Notes: generated by a model from the letters alone, not told the origin. Numbered from the stretch's first letter, positions 9,575 to 19,071 are shown. The stretch is 64,000 nt of DNA from Phreatobacter sp. (GCF_022843985.1 NZ_JALHMP010000009.1:82572-146571); one strand, 5' to 3'. Translations and numbers: made by a program.

Positions 9575-11095
9575 ATGACACGGCCAGGCACCGCTATCTC
9601 ACGCAGCTGGCGCCGCCGGGTAGGCTTGGCCGTCGCGTTCGGGTCGCGGTCCCTGTCCCTGGTGCCGGTCGCCCTCGCTCTTGGTCTTGCAGGCTGCGCC
9701 GTCGGGCCCGACTACCAATCCCCGACACCCGCTCTGTCGGCCAACCATGCCAATGCCCGTCATGCGCGCCCGATCCGGCCGGGGGAGCTCACGGACTGGT
9801 GGAAGCGTTTCGGCGATCCGACACTGAACCATCTGATCGACGAGGCTGTGGCGGCCAATCTCGACGTGGCCGCTGCCAAGGCGCGCATCCGCGAGGCGCG
9901 GGCGACGCGGGTGCAGATCGGTGCGGGCCTTTTCCCGCAGGTCAATGGCGGGGCCTCGTCCTCGCATGCGCGGTCGAGCGCCTCCGCCTCTGGCGTCAAT
10001 ATCACCTCCAACCTCTATCAGGCCGGCTTTGACGCCAGCTGGGAGCTCGATCTCTTCGGTGAGACGCGGCGCGGCCTTGAAGCGGCGGACCGGGGCGTGG
10101 AGGCGGCGGAGGAGAGCCTGCGCACGACGCTTCTGACCCTCGTCGGCGACGTCGCCCAGAACTATGTCGAGGCGAAGGGATTCCTCGCCCGCGCCAGCTT
10201 CGCGCAGCGGACGGTGGCGATCCAGCGGCAAACCGCGGCGCTGACGCGTGCGAGGTTCGAGGCCGGTGCCGCCTCGGCCGTCGACGTCGCCAAGGCGACG
10301 GCTTTCGCCAGCAGCACCAGCGCCAATATCCCGACCCTGGAGACCGCCTTCTCGGCCGCTGCCCACCGGATCGGCGTGCTGATCGGTCGGGAGCCGGCCG
10401 CGGTCGTCGCCCTGCTGCGGCGCAGCGCGGTCATTCCCGCACCGCGCCACAATCTGCCGCCCGGCGTCCCCGCCGACGTGCTGCTGCAGCGGCCCGACGT
10501 ACGTCTGGCCGAGCGGCTCCTCGCCCAGTCCACGGCGCGGATCGGGCAGGCGGAGGCGGCGCTCTATCCCAGTGTCTCGCTCACCGGCTCGCTGCGCACC
10601 AGCGGCATCCGGATCGGCGATCTCGGCAATGGCTCGTCGCTCGCCTGGTCCTATGGGCCGTCAGTGACGATCCCGGTCTTCAATGCCGGGCGGCTCCGGG
10701 CCGCGGTCGAGGTGGCGGAAGCCCAGCGTGACCAGTCCTATGCGGCCTTCCACCAGGCGGTCCTGTTCGCGCTCGAGGACGTGGAGAACGCCCTCGTCGG
10801 TCTCGCCCAGCAGCGCATCCGCTACCAGAGCCTGGCGACCGCCGTGCGCAATTACCGCGAGGCCGGCCGCCTCGCCCGTATCGTCTATGGCCAGGGGGCG
10901 TCGAGCTTCCTCGAGGTGCTCGATGCCGAGCGCTCCCTCTACGATTCGGAGGATTCGCTGCTGCAGAGCCAGGTCCTGATCGCCACCCGTTTCATTGCGC
11001 TGGGCAAGGCGCTCGGCGGCGGGCCGGGCGGCGTTATCGATGTGGCGCGGCCGCTCGTCGTCGACGGCGAGAGGGGTCCCAGGCTTGCCCGCTGA
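9575..11095 (+). CDS. Outer-membrane factor lipoprotein of RND-type efflux (NodT family)
   Basis: 506 residues. A signal peptide ends in the lipobox LGLAGC, followed by AVGPDYQSP, the classical start of NodT/OprM proteins. Two repeated coiled-coil halves follow, with LPPGVPADVLLQRPDVR and YPSVSLTGSLRTSG typical of the family. It should form a trimeric outer-membrane channel for an efflux pump. No RND pump or adaptor is adjacent. It could instead serve another exporter, but nothing here links it to the type I system at 27-33 kb. Confidence 0.9.
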   Translation: MTRPGTAISRSWRRRVGLAVAFGSRSLSLVPVALALGLAGCAVGPDYQSPTPALSANHANARHARPIRPGELTDWWKRFGDPTLNHLIDEAVAANLDVAAAKARIREARATRVQIGAGLFPQVNGGASSSHARSSASASGVNITSNLYQAGFDASWELDLFGETRRGLEAADRGVEAAEESLRTTLLTLVGDVAQNYVEAKGFLARASFAQRTVAIQRQTAALTRARFEAGAASAVDVAKATAFASSTSANIPTLETAFSAAAHRIGVLIGREPAAVVALLRRSAVIPAPRHNLPPGVPADVLLQRPDVRLAERLLAQSTARIGQAEAALYPSVSLTGSLRTSGIRIGDLGNGSSLAWSYGPSVTIPVFNAGRLRAAVEVAEAQRDQSYAAFHQAVLFALEDVENALVGLAQQRIRYQSLATAVRNYREAGRLARIVYGQGASSFLEVLDAERSLYDSEDSLLQSQVLIATRFIALGKALGGGPGGVIDVARPLVVDGERGPRLAR

Positions 11096-11107
11096 GGCCG
11101 CCGCGGC

Positions 11108-11218
11108 TCAGACGAACGGCACCGAGACGCTGCCGAGCGGGCCGAAACCGGCCTGCAACGTGTCGCCCTTCGCCGCCCGGACCAGCCAGGTGAAGGAGGC
11201 GGAGGCCTCCGACGTCTG
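11108..11218 (-). pseudogene. C-terminal remnant of a 2-keto-4-pentenoate hydratase-like protein
   Basis: An open frame in the gap after the dioxygenase gene ends in SASFTWLVRAAKGDT and GFGPLGSVSVPFV before a TGA at 11108-11110. This matches the ending of the 2-oxopent-4-enoate hydratase / oxalocrotonate decarboxylase family. No N-terminal part, start codon or ribosome site is visible, and upstream the frame runs into the 3' end of the dioxygenase gene. It looks like the tail of a deleted meta-cleavage gene. The similarity is recognised by eye over only about 30 residues. Confidence 0.5.
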
Positions 11219-11277
11219 AGGCCGCAGGGTTGCGAAGGCTGCGCGACCGACCGTCCGGCGATCCAGTGCCTCCGGCG

Positions 11278-12141
11278 TCAGGCAGCCGAAGGCTTCAGCC
11301 CGAAGGCGTGTTGAAGCAACTGCCAGGCCGGCGGCGCCTCAGACCCGTCGGGATAGGCACCGCCGGCCTTTTCCGTCAGCGTGGCGACCAGGCTCTCCTT
11401 GACGCCGAAGACGGCATCGCTCGCGAGCCAGGGATCGCCCGGCATGAACAGATGCGTCACCAGCGTCTCGTGGCCGGGCGCCGCGATGCGGAAATGGATA
11501 TGGGCGGGGCGCATCGGATGGCGTTTCGTCGCTTCGAGCAACTGGCCGACCGGACCGTCATGGGGGATCGGATAGCTCGACGGCACGATGGTGCGGAAGC
11601 CGAACCGGCCGTCGGCATCGGTGATGAAGCGGGCGCGAAGCGAGGGCTCTTCGGTGCCCTTCTGGGCATCGTAGAAACCCTCGTCGTCGGAATGCCAGAT
11701 GTCGACCGCCGCCCCGGCGATGGGGGCGCCCCCAGACGAGGCGACCGTGCCCGCGACGAAGAGGCGTTCGCCCGGCTCATCCGCCGCGATGTCGGCGCCA
11801 TAGGGTGTGACGCGGTGCTCGCCGAGATAGAAGGGGCCGAGCACCGTCGTCTCGGTGGCGCCATCCGGCATGCGGTGATTGATCGCGTCGACCAGCATGG
11901 AGATGCCGAGCACGTCGGAGAGCAGGATGAATTCCTGCCGCTTGTCGTCGCACATGTGGCCGGTGCGGGTGAGAAAGCCGATGGCGGCGATCCATTCCGC
12001 TTCGGTGAGCTCCACCTCCTTGACGAAGGCATGGGCATGGCGGACCAGCGCCTGGACCACCTGTTTCAGCCGCGGCTCCGGACAGTCGGCGAAGCGGTTG
12101 ACCACCGCGTCGGTGAGATTGTGCTCGTCGAAGCTCAGCAT
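11278..12141 (-). CDS. Intradiol ring-cleavage dioxygenase, hydroxyquinol/catechol 1,2-dioxygenase type
   Basis: 287 residues. An N-terminal helical linker domain (residues 1-100) is followed by the iron site: Tyr in TVLGPFYLG, Tyr in VPSSYPIPHDGP, and the His pair in MRPAHIHFRI. These enzymes use ferric iron and oxygen to open catechol-type rings between the hydroxyls. The N-terminal domain and PHDGPVGQLL segment resemble hydroxyquinol dioxygenases, but the exact substrate cannot be read. It is the last intact gene of the TRAP/molybdenum-hydroxylase operon, 4 bp after the transporter gene. Confidence 0.9.
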   Translation of the reverse strand: MLSFDEHNLTDAVVNRFADCPEPRLKQVVQALVRHAHAFVKEVELTEAEWIAAIGFLTRTGHMCDDKRQEFILLSDVLGISMLVDAINHRMPDGATETTVLGPFYLGEHRVTPYGADIAADEPGERLFVAGTVASSGGAPIAGAAVDIWHSDDEGFYDAQKGTEEPSLRARFITDADGRFGFRTIVPSSYPIPHDGPVGQLLEATKRHPMRPAHIHFRIAAPGHETLVTHLFMPGDPWLASDAVFGVKESLVATLTEKAGGAYPDGSEAPPAWQLLQHAFGLKPSAA

Positions 12142-12145
12142 GGCG

Positions 12146-13465
12146 TCACTTCACCAGGGCGGTGGCAAGGAAGGGGAAGAAGGCGATGAGCACCAGTCCG
12201 ACACCCATGACCGCGAGATAGGGAATGGTCCCGGCGAAAATGGTCTCGATGCCCACTTTCGGGTCTCCCAGCGTTGCCTTGACGGTAAAGACCGAGATGC
12301 CGAAGGGCGGCGTCAGCAGTCCCATTTCGACGGCGATGATGGTGACGATGCCGAAATGGATGAGATCGAAGCCCATGGCCGCGGCGATGGGCGCCCCGAT
12401 CGGCACCATGATCAGGAGGATCGAGGTGGAATCGAGGATCATGCCCATCAAGAGGACGACGATGACGAAGGCGAAGAGGAAGCCGTAGGGCCCGAGGCCG
12501 AGATGCTCGACGAAATCGCCGATGGCATTGGGTACGCCCGCCATGGAAAGCATGCGGGAGTAGAGGCCGGCGGCGATGAGGAGGAAGAGGATCGAGGCCG
12601 AGACGATGCCGGCCTCTTTCAGCACCCGCCAGAATTTCGGCCAGTCGAGCCGGCGGCGGACGAGGGCGATGACGAGGGCGCCGGCGGCTCCCACCGCCCC
12701 TGCCTCGGTCGGTGTGAAGAAGCCCGTATAGAGGCCCCCGAGGATGAGCACGACGAGGCAGGCGATCGGCACGGACTTGGCCAGCATCTCGGCGGTGCCC
12801 ATGGCAGGCGCGTCGTCCACGTCGGACTTGCCGGCATCGACGAAAATCTTGTGGGGCCAAAGCGTCGCATAGAGCCAGATCATCACCGTGAAGCCGAAGG
12901 CGATGATGAGGCCGGGGATGACACCGGCGACGAACATCCGGCCGATCGAAACCTCGGCCAGGACCCCGTAGACGATCATCAGGAGGCTCGGCGGGATGAG
13001 CATGCCGAGAATGGCGGAGCCGGCGACCGTGCCTGTCGCGAAGCGCATGTTGTAGCCGTGGCGCACCATTTCCGGCACCGCCACCTTGGTGAAGACGGCG
13101 GCCGAGGCGATGGAGACGCCCGTCACCGCGGCGAAGACCGCATTGGCCGCCACCGTCGCCATGCCGAGCCCGCCGCGGATGCGCCGGAGCAGTGCCTGCG
13201 CCACCTCGAACGTGTCCTTGCCGACGTCGGATATGCTGACCAGCAACCCCATCAGCACGAAGAGCGGAATGGTGGCGAAGAGATAGTCCTGGATGCCGGA
13301 ATAGGTGGCGAGCGCGGTGAAGCGGAAGGCGAGATCGACATTGTCGCGGATCAGCCAGACGCCGATCGCGCCGGTGCCGATGAGGGACAGGCCGATCGGC
13401 AGGCCGAGCAGGATCAGCGCCACCATGGCGCCGATGAGGACAAAACCGAGCGTGATGTCTTCCAT
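12146..13465 (-). CDS. dctM: TRAP transporter large permease (DctM family)
   Basis: 439 residues with about 12 membrane segments, beginning MEDITLGFVLIGAMVAL. Family motifs include GLPIGLSLIGTGAIG, GMLIPPSLLMIVYG and FFTPTEAGAVGA. It forms the sodium-coupled channel subunit for uptake of an organic acid. It follows the small permease by 6 bp and precedes the ring-cleavage gene by 4 bp. Confidence 0.95.
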   Translation of the reverse strand: MEDITLGFVLIGAMVALILLGLPIGLSLIGTGAIGVWLIRDNVDLAFRFTALATYSGIQDYLFATIPLFVLMGLLVSISDVGKDTFEVAQALLRRIRGGLGMATVAANAVFAAVTGVSIASAAVFTKVAVPEMVRHGYNMRFATGTVAGSAILGMLIPPSLLMIVYGVLAEVSIGRMFVAGVIPGLIIAFGFTVMIWLYATLWPHKIFVDAGKSDVDDAPAMGTAEMLAKSVPIACLVVLILGGLYTGFFTPTEAGAVGAAGALVIALVRRRLDWPKFWRVLKEAGIVSASILFLLIAAGLYSRMLSMAGVPNAIGDFVEHLGLGPYGFLFAFVIVVLLMGMILDSTSILLIMVPIGAPIAAAMGFDLIHFGIVTIIAVEMGLLTPPFGISVFTVKATLGDPKVGIETIFAGTIPYLAVMGVGLVLIAFFPFLATALVK

Positions 13466-13471
13466 GGCGGC

Positions 13472-14029
13472 TCAGCCCCCGGCCGGTTTGCGCCGGCCAC
13501 CGATCTCGGCGACGAACAGCATGAGATAGGCGAGGGCCCCGGCGCTCCCGCCGAGAATGATGAGGGCGCGGAACGGCCAGGTCGGCACGGTGAACAGGCC
13601 CTGGACGCCGAAGAATTCGCGGGAGGCCAGTGAGCCCCACATGCCCGGCCAGGCTGCCCAGGCGACGAAGGCCATGACGGCTGCGCCGATCAGGAGGAAC
13701 AGTGCCTCGATGGCCCGTCCGACGGCAGGATGGCGGTGCAGCACGCCTTCGATCAGGAAATCCGCCCGCGTCATGCGCTTGCCATAGATGGTGGCGCCGA
13801 TCTGCAGGAAGACGATGCCGACAATGGAATGGGCGGCGATCTCCGAGACACCGGTGATCGGCATGGACAGGAAGGACCGCCCGATGACGTCGGCGCAGAT
13901 GAGCAGCATCAGTCCGAAGGTCCAGACGGTGCCGATGGCGGCGAGGGCGTCGAGGATGAGGCGAACCGGATCAAAGGGCTGAGGGGCGCTCGCGCGCGCC
14001 AGCGCCGAGACGTCGATGTCGTCGGCCAT
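13472..14029 (-). CDS. dctQ: TRAP transporter small permease (DctQ family)
   Basis: 185 residues with four hydrophobic segments. The DVIGRSFLSMPITGVSEIA segment is the DctQ family signature. It pairs with the large permease encoded immediately downstream. It starts 84 bp after the solute-binding protein gene, across a strong hairpin. Confidence 0.92.
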   Translation of the reverse strand: MADDIDVSALARASAPQPFDPVRLILDALAAIGTVWTFGLMLLICADVIGRSFLSMPITGVSEIAAHSIVGIVFLQIGATIYGKRMTRADFLIEGVLHRHPAVGRAIEALFLLIGAAVMAFVAWAAWPGMWGSLASREFFGVQGLFTVPTWPFRALIILGGSAGALAYLMLFVAEIGGRRKPAGG

Positions 14030-14071
14030 TCAGGTCTCTCCAGGCGGCCTCGGAAGGAATGCGGGTGCGGT

Positions 14072-14100
14072 CCGGGCGCCGGCGGGGTGCCGGCGCCCGG
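14072..14100 (-). promoter_or_regulatory. Intercistronic stem-loop between dctP and dctQ
   Basis: Two 12-bp complementary arms (14072-14083 and 14089-14100, core GGGCGCCGGC/GCCGGCGCCC) enclose a 5-nt loop. No U-run follows on the minus strand. Such stems after binding-protein genes usually protect the upstream mRNA or cause partial termination, giving more binding protein than permease. Confidence 0.6.
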
Positions 14101-14113
14101 GATCGTGGTCGGC

Positions 14114-15193
14114 TCAGGCCGAGGCTTCGCGGTCCCAGTCGCGGCCCGGCGTCTGGCCGGCGGCACGGATGGCGGCGAAATAGGCCCTCAGCACGTCGCG
14201 CGCGGCCGGGCCGGAACTGTCGGCCCAGGTCTTGGCGATGTTCGGCAGGCCGGTGATCCAACGCTTGCGCTCGGCATCGGCGAGTGTGGTGATGATCGAG
14301 CCCTTGGCGACCATCTCCTTCTCTGCCGCATCGATGCGCGAGGACACGTCCGCAATGTGCCTCTGCGTGGTGATCTTGCCGGCATCGGCGATGGCCTTCT
14401 GGAAGGCGGCCGGCCAGCGGTCATGACGCTGCTTGTTGGCGGCGATGCCACCCACATACATGGCGCCGGTGTCGCATTTGGTCACGTATTTCGCGACCTC
14501 GTAGACGCGGGTCGGCAGGATGCCGACGAAGAAGGAGAGCGCGCCTTCCGACACGCCGGTCTGGATGTCGGTGTAGTAGGTGGTCAGCGCGCCGTCGACC
14601 GGGGTGGCGCCGGTGCCGGTCAGCCAGTTGGCCGAGGTGCCCGGGGCCGAGATCTTGCGATTCCGCAGGTCGTCGAGGGTGCGGATCGGGAAGGTCGACC
14701 AGATGTGGTAGGTGTCGGTGATGAACGAGGAGAGCGGCACCATGTTGAGGCCGTTCCAGTTCTGCTTGATGGCCGGAACCGTCTCGTTCAGCGTGTCGAA
14801 GGTGCGGGCGATGAGGCCATGGTCGCCGGTGGTGAAGGGCGTGAAATAGCTGACATTCTGGAGCGGCATGGTGGAGCCTTCCCAGAGCGTGCCGACATAG
14901 CCGATGTCGGTGATGTTGTCGCGCACCGCCTCCATCGTGTCCTGGAACTTGTAGAGCGTGCCGCCATAGGCCTCGCGCCAGTTGACGCGCAGCTGGTTGC
15001 CGTTGTCGCGCAGGTGCTTCTCGACCTCCGGCTGGAAGACATTCTTCATCATCGAGACCCAGAAATTCTGGACCGGATGGCTCGCCGCGATGGTGACGTT
15101 GAGGGTCTGCTGGGCCGAGGCCCGGATGGAGAAGACGGGCAGCGTGGCCGCGCCGGCCGCGCCGGCCATGAATGTGCGCCTGGTGGTCGTCAT
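14114..15193 (-). CDS. dctP: TRAP transporter solute-binding protein (DctP family), Tat-exported
   Basis: 359 residues from the ATG at 15193, behind GGAAGGAAC. It begins with a twin-arginine signal, MTTTRRTFMAGAAGAA, and a likely cut after IRASA. The mature protein starts TLNVTIAASHPVQNFW and carries the DctP fold. It captures the substrate in the periplasm for the DctQM permease. The molybdenum hydroxylase genes upstream and the ring-cleavage gene downstream suggest an aromatic or heteroaromatic acid as ligand. Confidence 0.92.
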   Translation of the reverse strand: MTTTRRTFMAGAAGAATLPVFSIRASAQQTLNVTIAASHPVQNFWVSMMKNVFQPEVEKHLRDNGNQLRVNWREAYGGTLYKFQDTMEAVRDNITDIGYVGTLWEGSTMPLQNVSYFTPFTTGDHGLIARTFDTLNETVPAIKQNWNGLNMVPLSSFITDTYHIWSTFPIRTLDDLRNRKISAPGTSANWLTGTGATPVDGALTTYYTDIQTGVSEGALSFFVGILPTRVYEVAKYVTKCDTGAMYVGGIAANKQRHDRWPAAFQKAIADAGKITTQRHIADVSSRIDAAEKEMVAKGSIITTLADAERKRWITGLPNIAKTWADSSGPAARDVLRAYFAAIRAAGQTPGRDWDREASA

Positions 15194-15311
15194 CGTCGTT
15201 CCTTCCTTTGGGGTCGAGGATCGCTGCGATCCTCTGTTTCCTGCTGTTTTCGGCGGCCGGTTGCTCCGGCCTTTCGGTATCGGGGGACAGGCTATCACCG
15301 GCCCCCCAGGC

Positions 15312-17711
15312 TCATGCAATGGTCCCGAGCGCCCTCAGGATCCGGTCGGGTGTGAAGGGCTGGGCGAGGACCCGCGCGCCGAGGGGCGAGAGGGCGTCGT
15401 TGATGGCGTTCATGATGGCGGCGGGGGCGCCGGCGGTGCCGGCCTCGCCCGCGCCCTTGGCGCCGAGGAGGGATTCCTTCGTCGGCGTCTCGACGTGACC
15501 GACATGCATGTCAGGCATCTCGGCCGCCATCGGCACGAGATAGTCGGCGAGGGTTGTGGTGAGGAGCTGGCCGTCCTCGTTGTAGATGCAGTGCTCGTAG
15601 AGCGCGCCGCCGATGCCCTGGACGATGCCGCCGCGCACCTGCTCGTCGACGAGCATGGGGTTGATGACGCGGCCGCAATCCTCGACGCACCAGTGCTCGA
15701 GGAGCTTCACCATGCCGGTCTCGACATCGACCTCAAGCCAGCTCGCCTGGATGCCGTTGGTGAAGGCGAAGGGGTATTCCTTGGTGATGAAGTGGCGCGT
15801 CTGGACGAGTTCGCGCGCCAGGTCCTTCGGCAGCGTGTCGCCGCGGTAGTAGACGATGCGGCCGAGCTCGGCGAGCGGCATGCGCACCTGGCCGGTGGCC
15901 TTGTCCACCACCTCGCCCATGATGATGTCGAGGCTCGACCCTTGCGCCTGCAGCATGGCGCCGGCGACCTCGAGGATCTGCTCCTTCAGGGCGATGGCCG
16001 ATTGCAGGGCCGCCTCGCCGCCGATGCCGGCGCCGCGGCAGGCCCAGGTGCCGCCGCCATAGGGCGTCGTCTGGGTGTCGCCGGTGACGACCTTGACCTT
16101 GGAGACCGGAACGCCGACGCCGTGGGCGACGATCTGGGCGAGGATGGCCTCGGTGCCCTGACCCTGTTCGGTGACGCCGGACAGCGCGACCAGCGAGCCG
16201 TCGGGATCCATGCGCACCGTACAGCCATCCTGCGCCGAGATCTTGGCGCCACCGATCCCGTACATGAAGGGCGAGGGATTGGTCAGCTCGATGAAGCTGG
16301 CGAGCCCGAGGCCGCGATAGATGCCGCGCTGGCGCTGCTCGAGCTGATCGGCGCGAATTTTTTCGACCGGCACCATGGCGAGGAGCTTGTCGAGGGAAGC
16401 GTGGTGCGACAGGCCCTCGAACCGCATGCCGGCCGGCGAGGTGCAGGGATAGGCGTCGTCGCGGATGAGGTTCTTCCGGCGGATCGCGACCTTGTCCATG
16501 CCGAGCGCCTCGGCGGCGAGGTCGACGAGGCCTTCGGTCACGGTCGTGGCGATCGGGTGGCCGACGGCGCGGTACTGGCAGGTCGGCGACTTGTTCTGCA
16601 GCACGACGGTGGTGGTGCAGCGATAGTTGGCGAAGGCATAGGGACCGCCGCAGAGATTGACGACCTGGTTGCCCTCCACGGCGCTGGTGCGGGGATAGAC
16701 CGAATAGGGGCCGATGCCGGTGAGATCGTCGATGTCGAAGGCGAGGAAGCGCCCCTCCGCATCGACCGCGAGGCGGCCCTTGATGCGATGGTCGCGGGCG
16801 TGGATGTCGCTGCCGAAGGCCTCGAAGCGGTCGGCGATGAATTTCACCGGCCGCCCCATGATCTTCGACATGCAGGCGACGGCCATCTCGTCGGGATAGA
16901 CGTGGACCTTGATGCCGTAGGAGCCGCCGACATCCTTGCAGATGACACGGACATCGCCTTCCGCCATGCGCAATTGCGTGGCGAAGACGTTCTGCATCAT
17001 GTGCGGTGCCTGGGTCGAATGGTGGACCGTCAGCGTGCCGTCGGCGCGGTTGTAGTCGGCGATGATGGAGCGCGGCTCCAGCGTCACGCCGGTGTGGCGG
17101 CCGGTGTGGAAGGTGGCCTCGACGATCCGGTGGGCGGCGGCGAAGGCGGCGGCGACATCGCCGGTCTCGGCGGTGCGGGTGAAGACCAGGTTGTCGCCGA
17201 GCTCGGGATGGATGACGACCGCTCCGGGGGCCAGTGCCGTCTCCATGTCGACCTGGGCCGGCAGCGGCTCGAAAGCCACGGCCAGTGCGGCGACGCCGTC
17301 CTCTGCGGCGGCGCGGCTCTCGGCGACGACGGCGACCACCGCCTCGCCCTGCCAGGTGGCGCGCTCCAGCGGCAATGGATATTGCGGCGCCGATTTCATG
17401 CCCTTGAGGTGGGCGAGGACGGCGACCCAGGGATCGCAGACCTTCGCGAGGTCGGCGCCGGTGAAGACCCTGACGACGCCGGGAACCGCCAGCGCCGCCG
17501 CGGGATCGACCGAGACGATGCGGGCATGGGCATGGGGCGAGCGCAGGAAGGCGGCATGGACCAGCCGCGGCAGGGTGACATCGTCGGTATAGGTGGCGCG
17601 GCCCTCGACCAGCTTGCGGGCATTGGGGCGCGGCACGGAGCGGCCGATATAGGAGTTCGGCAGGTCCTCGCGGGAGAGCCCGAGGGACTTGGGTGTGACG
17701 ATCTCGTTCAT
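15312..17711 (-). CDS. Xanthine dehydrogenase/aldehyde oxidase family molybdopterin-binding subunit
   Basis: 799 residues. The molybdopterin-binding large-subunit fold shows SYIGRSVPRPNARKLVEGRA at the start, EPRSIIADYN, the active-site loop QYRAVGHP, VTEQGQGTEAIL, and the catalytic-Glu loop GAGEAGTAGAP near the end. The loop is not the AYxCSFR of true CO dehydrogenase, so hydroxylation of an aromatic, heterocycle or aldehyde is more likely. It overlaps the 2Fe-2S gene stop by 1 bp. Confidence 0.93.
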   Translation of the reverse strand: MNEIVTPKSLGLSREDLPNSYIGRSVPRPNARKLVEGRATYTDDVTLPRLVHAAFLRSPHAHARIVSVDPAAALAVPGVVRVFTGADLAKVCDPWVAVLAHLKGMKSAPQYPLPLERATWQGEAVVAVVAESRAAAEDGVAALAVAFEPLPAQVDMETALAPGAVVIHPELGDNLVFTRTAETGDVAAAFAAAHRIVEATFHTGRHTGVTLEPRSIIADYNRADGTLTVHHSTQAPHMMQNVFATQLRMAEGDVRVICKDVGGSYGIKVHVYPDEMAVACMSKIMGRPVKFIADRFEAFGSDIHARDHRIKGRLAVDAEGRFLAFDIDDLTGIGPYSVYPRTSAVEGNQVVNLCGGPYAFANYRCTTTVVLQNKSPTCQYRAVGHPIATTVTEGLVDLAAEALGMDKVAIRRKNLIRDDAYPCTSPAGMRFEGLSHHASLDKLLAMVPVEKIRADQLEQRQRGIYRGLGLASFIELTNPSPFMYGIGGAKISAQDGCTVRMDPDGSLVALSGVTEQGQGTEAILAQIVAHGVGVPVSKVKVVTGDTQTTPYGGGTWACRGAGIGGEAALQSAIALKEQILEVAGAMLQAQGSSLDIIMGEVVDKATGQVRMPLAELGRIVYYRGDTLPKDLARELVQTRHFITKEYPFAFTNGIQASWLEVDVETGMVKLLEHWCVEDCGRVINPMLVDEQVRGGIVQGIGGALYEHCIYNEDGQLLTTTLADYLVPMAAEMPDMHVGHVETPTKESLLGAKGAGEAGTAGAPAAIMNAINDALSPLGARVLAQPFTPDRILRALGTIA

Positions 17712-18199
17712 CAGGCGGCCTCGCTCGTGCGGCGTGCCTTCAGCACGTCCTCGACCGCGTCAACGATGGCCTGGTAGCCGGTGCAGCGGCAGTAATTGCC
17801 GGAAATGTGCTCGCGGATCTCCTCGCGAGTGGCTTCAGGCGACTCGACGAGGATGTCGGCAGCGGTGACCAGCATGCCCGGGGTGCAATAGCCGCACTGG
17901 GCGGCGTTGCGGGCGACGAAGGCCTCCTGCAGGTCACGGATCTCGCCGGTGTCCGACAGGCCCTCGATGGTCTCGACCACGGAGCCGTCGAGGCTCGCGA
18001 CCATGACGAGGCAGCCGCGCACCGGATCGCCGTCGAGGCGGACGGTGCAGGCGCCGCAGACCCCGTGTTCACAGCCGGTATGGGCCCCGGTGAGACCGAG
18101 CTCCATGCGCAGGAAATCGATGAGGTGGAGACGCGTGTCGACGCTGCGGGACACCCGCTCGCCGTTGACGGTCAGGGTGATGTCGATGCGGCGGTTCAT
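17711..18199 (-). CDS. Molybdenum hydroxylase 2Fe-2S subunit
   Basis: 162 residues. A plant-type 2Fe-2S domain with CEHGVCGAC and a following Cys (VRGC) is joined to a helical 2Fe-2S domain with CGYCTPGM and NYCRCTGY. All eight cluster cysteines are present. It passes electrons from the molybdenum site to the FAD subunit. Start and stop overlap its neighbours by a few bases, indicating translational coupling. Confidence 0.95.
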   Translation of the reverse strand: MNRRIDITLTVNGERVSRSVDTRLHLIDFLRMELGLTGAHTGCEHGVCGACTVRLDGDPVRGCLVMVASLDGSVVETIEGLSDTGEIRDLQEAFVARNAAQCGYCTPGMLVTAADILVESPEATREEIREHISGNYCRCTGYQAIVDAVEDVLKARRTSEAA

Positions 18200-19071
18200 G
18201 CGGCCTGCTCCGCCGGTGCGAGAAAGGGCCCGAGGGCGCGGGCGGTGAGCACCCGGGCGAGGTGCCGCTTCAGCTCCGGCCCGCCGTGCAGATCGCCCGG
18301 CGGATCGAGATCCCCGGCGAGGGCGCCTTGCGCGGCGGCGATGGTGGCCTGGGTGAGCTTTGTCCCGGTGAGGGCGACGGAGGCGCCCCGGGCGATCTCG
18401 GCGCCGGATCCGACGCCGAAGAAGACGAGCCGCGCGGCGTCGACCGTGCGGTCCGCCGTCACCGCCAGCACGGCGGCGAGGCCGGCCATGGCGTAGTCGC
18501 CGGAGCGGCGCGTCACCTCGACGATGGTCTGGCGGCTCGCCGGCGTCGCCACCGGCACGTCCACCGCCGTGATGATCTCGCCGGGCTGGAGGTCGGTCGT
18601 GAACAGGCCCTGGAAGAAATCGGCGGCGGGTACGCGGCGCTCGCCGCTCCGCGAGGCGACAACGATGGTGGCATCGAGGGCCACCATGCAGGCGGGCAGT
18701 TCGGCGGCCGGGTCGGCGAGCGCCAGGCTGCCGCCGATCGTGCCGCGGTTGCGGATGGCGGGATGGGCTATGAGCGGGGCGGCCTGCGCCAGGATCGGCG
18801 CATGGGCGGCGACCAGCGGATCGCGGCCGAGATCGGCATGGCGCGTCAAAGCGCCGAGACGCAGCGTCCCACCCGTCACCGACACGCCGCGAAGCGCCGG
18901 GATACGGGTGATGTCGATGAGGCCCGAGGGCTCCGACAGGCGGAACGACAGCGTTGCCAGCAGGCTCTGCCCGCCCGCCAGGATCTGGGCCTCGGGTCCG
19001 GCGGCGTCGAGCACCTGCCAGAGTTCGTCGAGGCTTTCGACGCGGGCATAGCCCATCGCCGGCCACTTCAT
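18196..19071 (-). CDS. Molybdenum hydroxylase FAD-binding subunit
   Basis: 291 residues. The FAD motifs AGGQSLLATL and RNRGTIGGSLALADPAAELP are the two family signatures. It is the medium subunit that accepts electrons from the 2Fe-2S subunit. It is the first gene of the minus-strand operon, divergent from the TetR gene. The stop overlaps the next start in ATGA. Confidence 0.94.
   Translation of the reverse strand: MKWPAMGYARVESLDELWQVLDAAGPEAQILAGGQSLLATLSFRLSEPSGLIDITRIPALRGVSVTGGTLRLGALTRHADLGRDPLVAAHAPILAQAAPLIAHPAIRNRGTIGGSLALADPAAELPACMVALDATIVVASRSGERRVPAADFFQGLFTTDLQPGEIITAVDVPVATPASRQTIVEVTRRSGDYAMAGLAAVLAVTADRTVDAARLVFFGVGSGAEIARGASVALTGTKLTQATIAAAQGALAGDLDPPGDLHGGPELKRHLARVLTARALGPFLAPAEQAA

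Noticed and set aside
10995..11219. Small plus-strand open frame at the end of the efflux lipoprotein gene
   Set aside because: It overlaps the lipoprotein C-terminus in another frame, and the minus strand of the gap carries the recognisable hydratase tail instead.
15312..17711. Aerobic carbon monoxide dehydrogenase large subunit
   Set aside because: The active-site loop reads QYRAVGHP rather than AYxCSFR, so the broader molybdenum hydroxylase call was kept.
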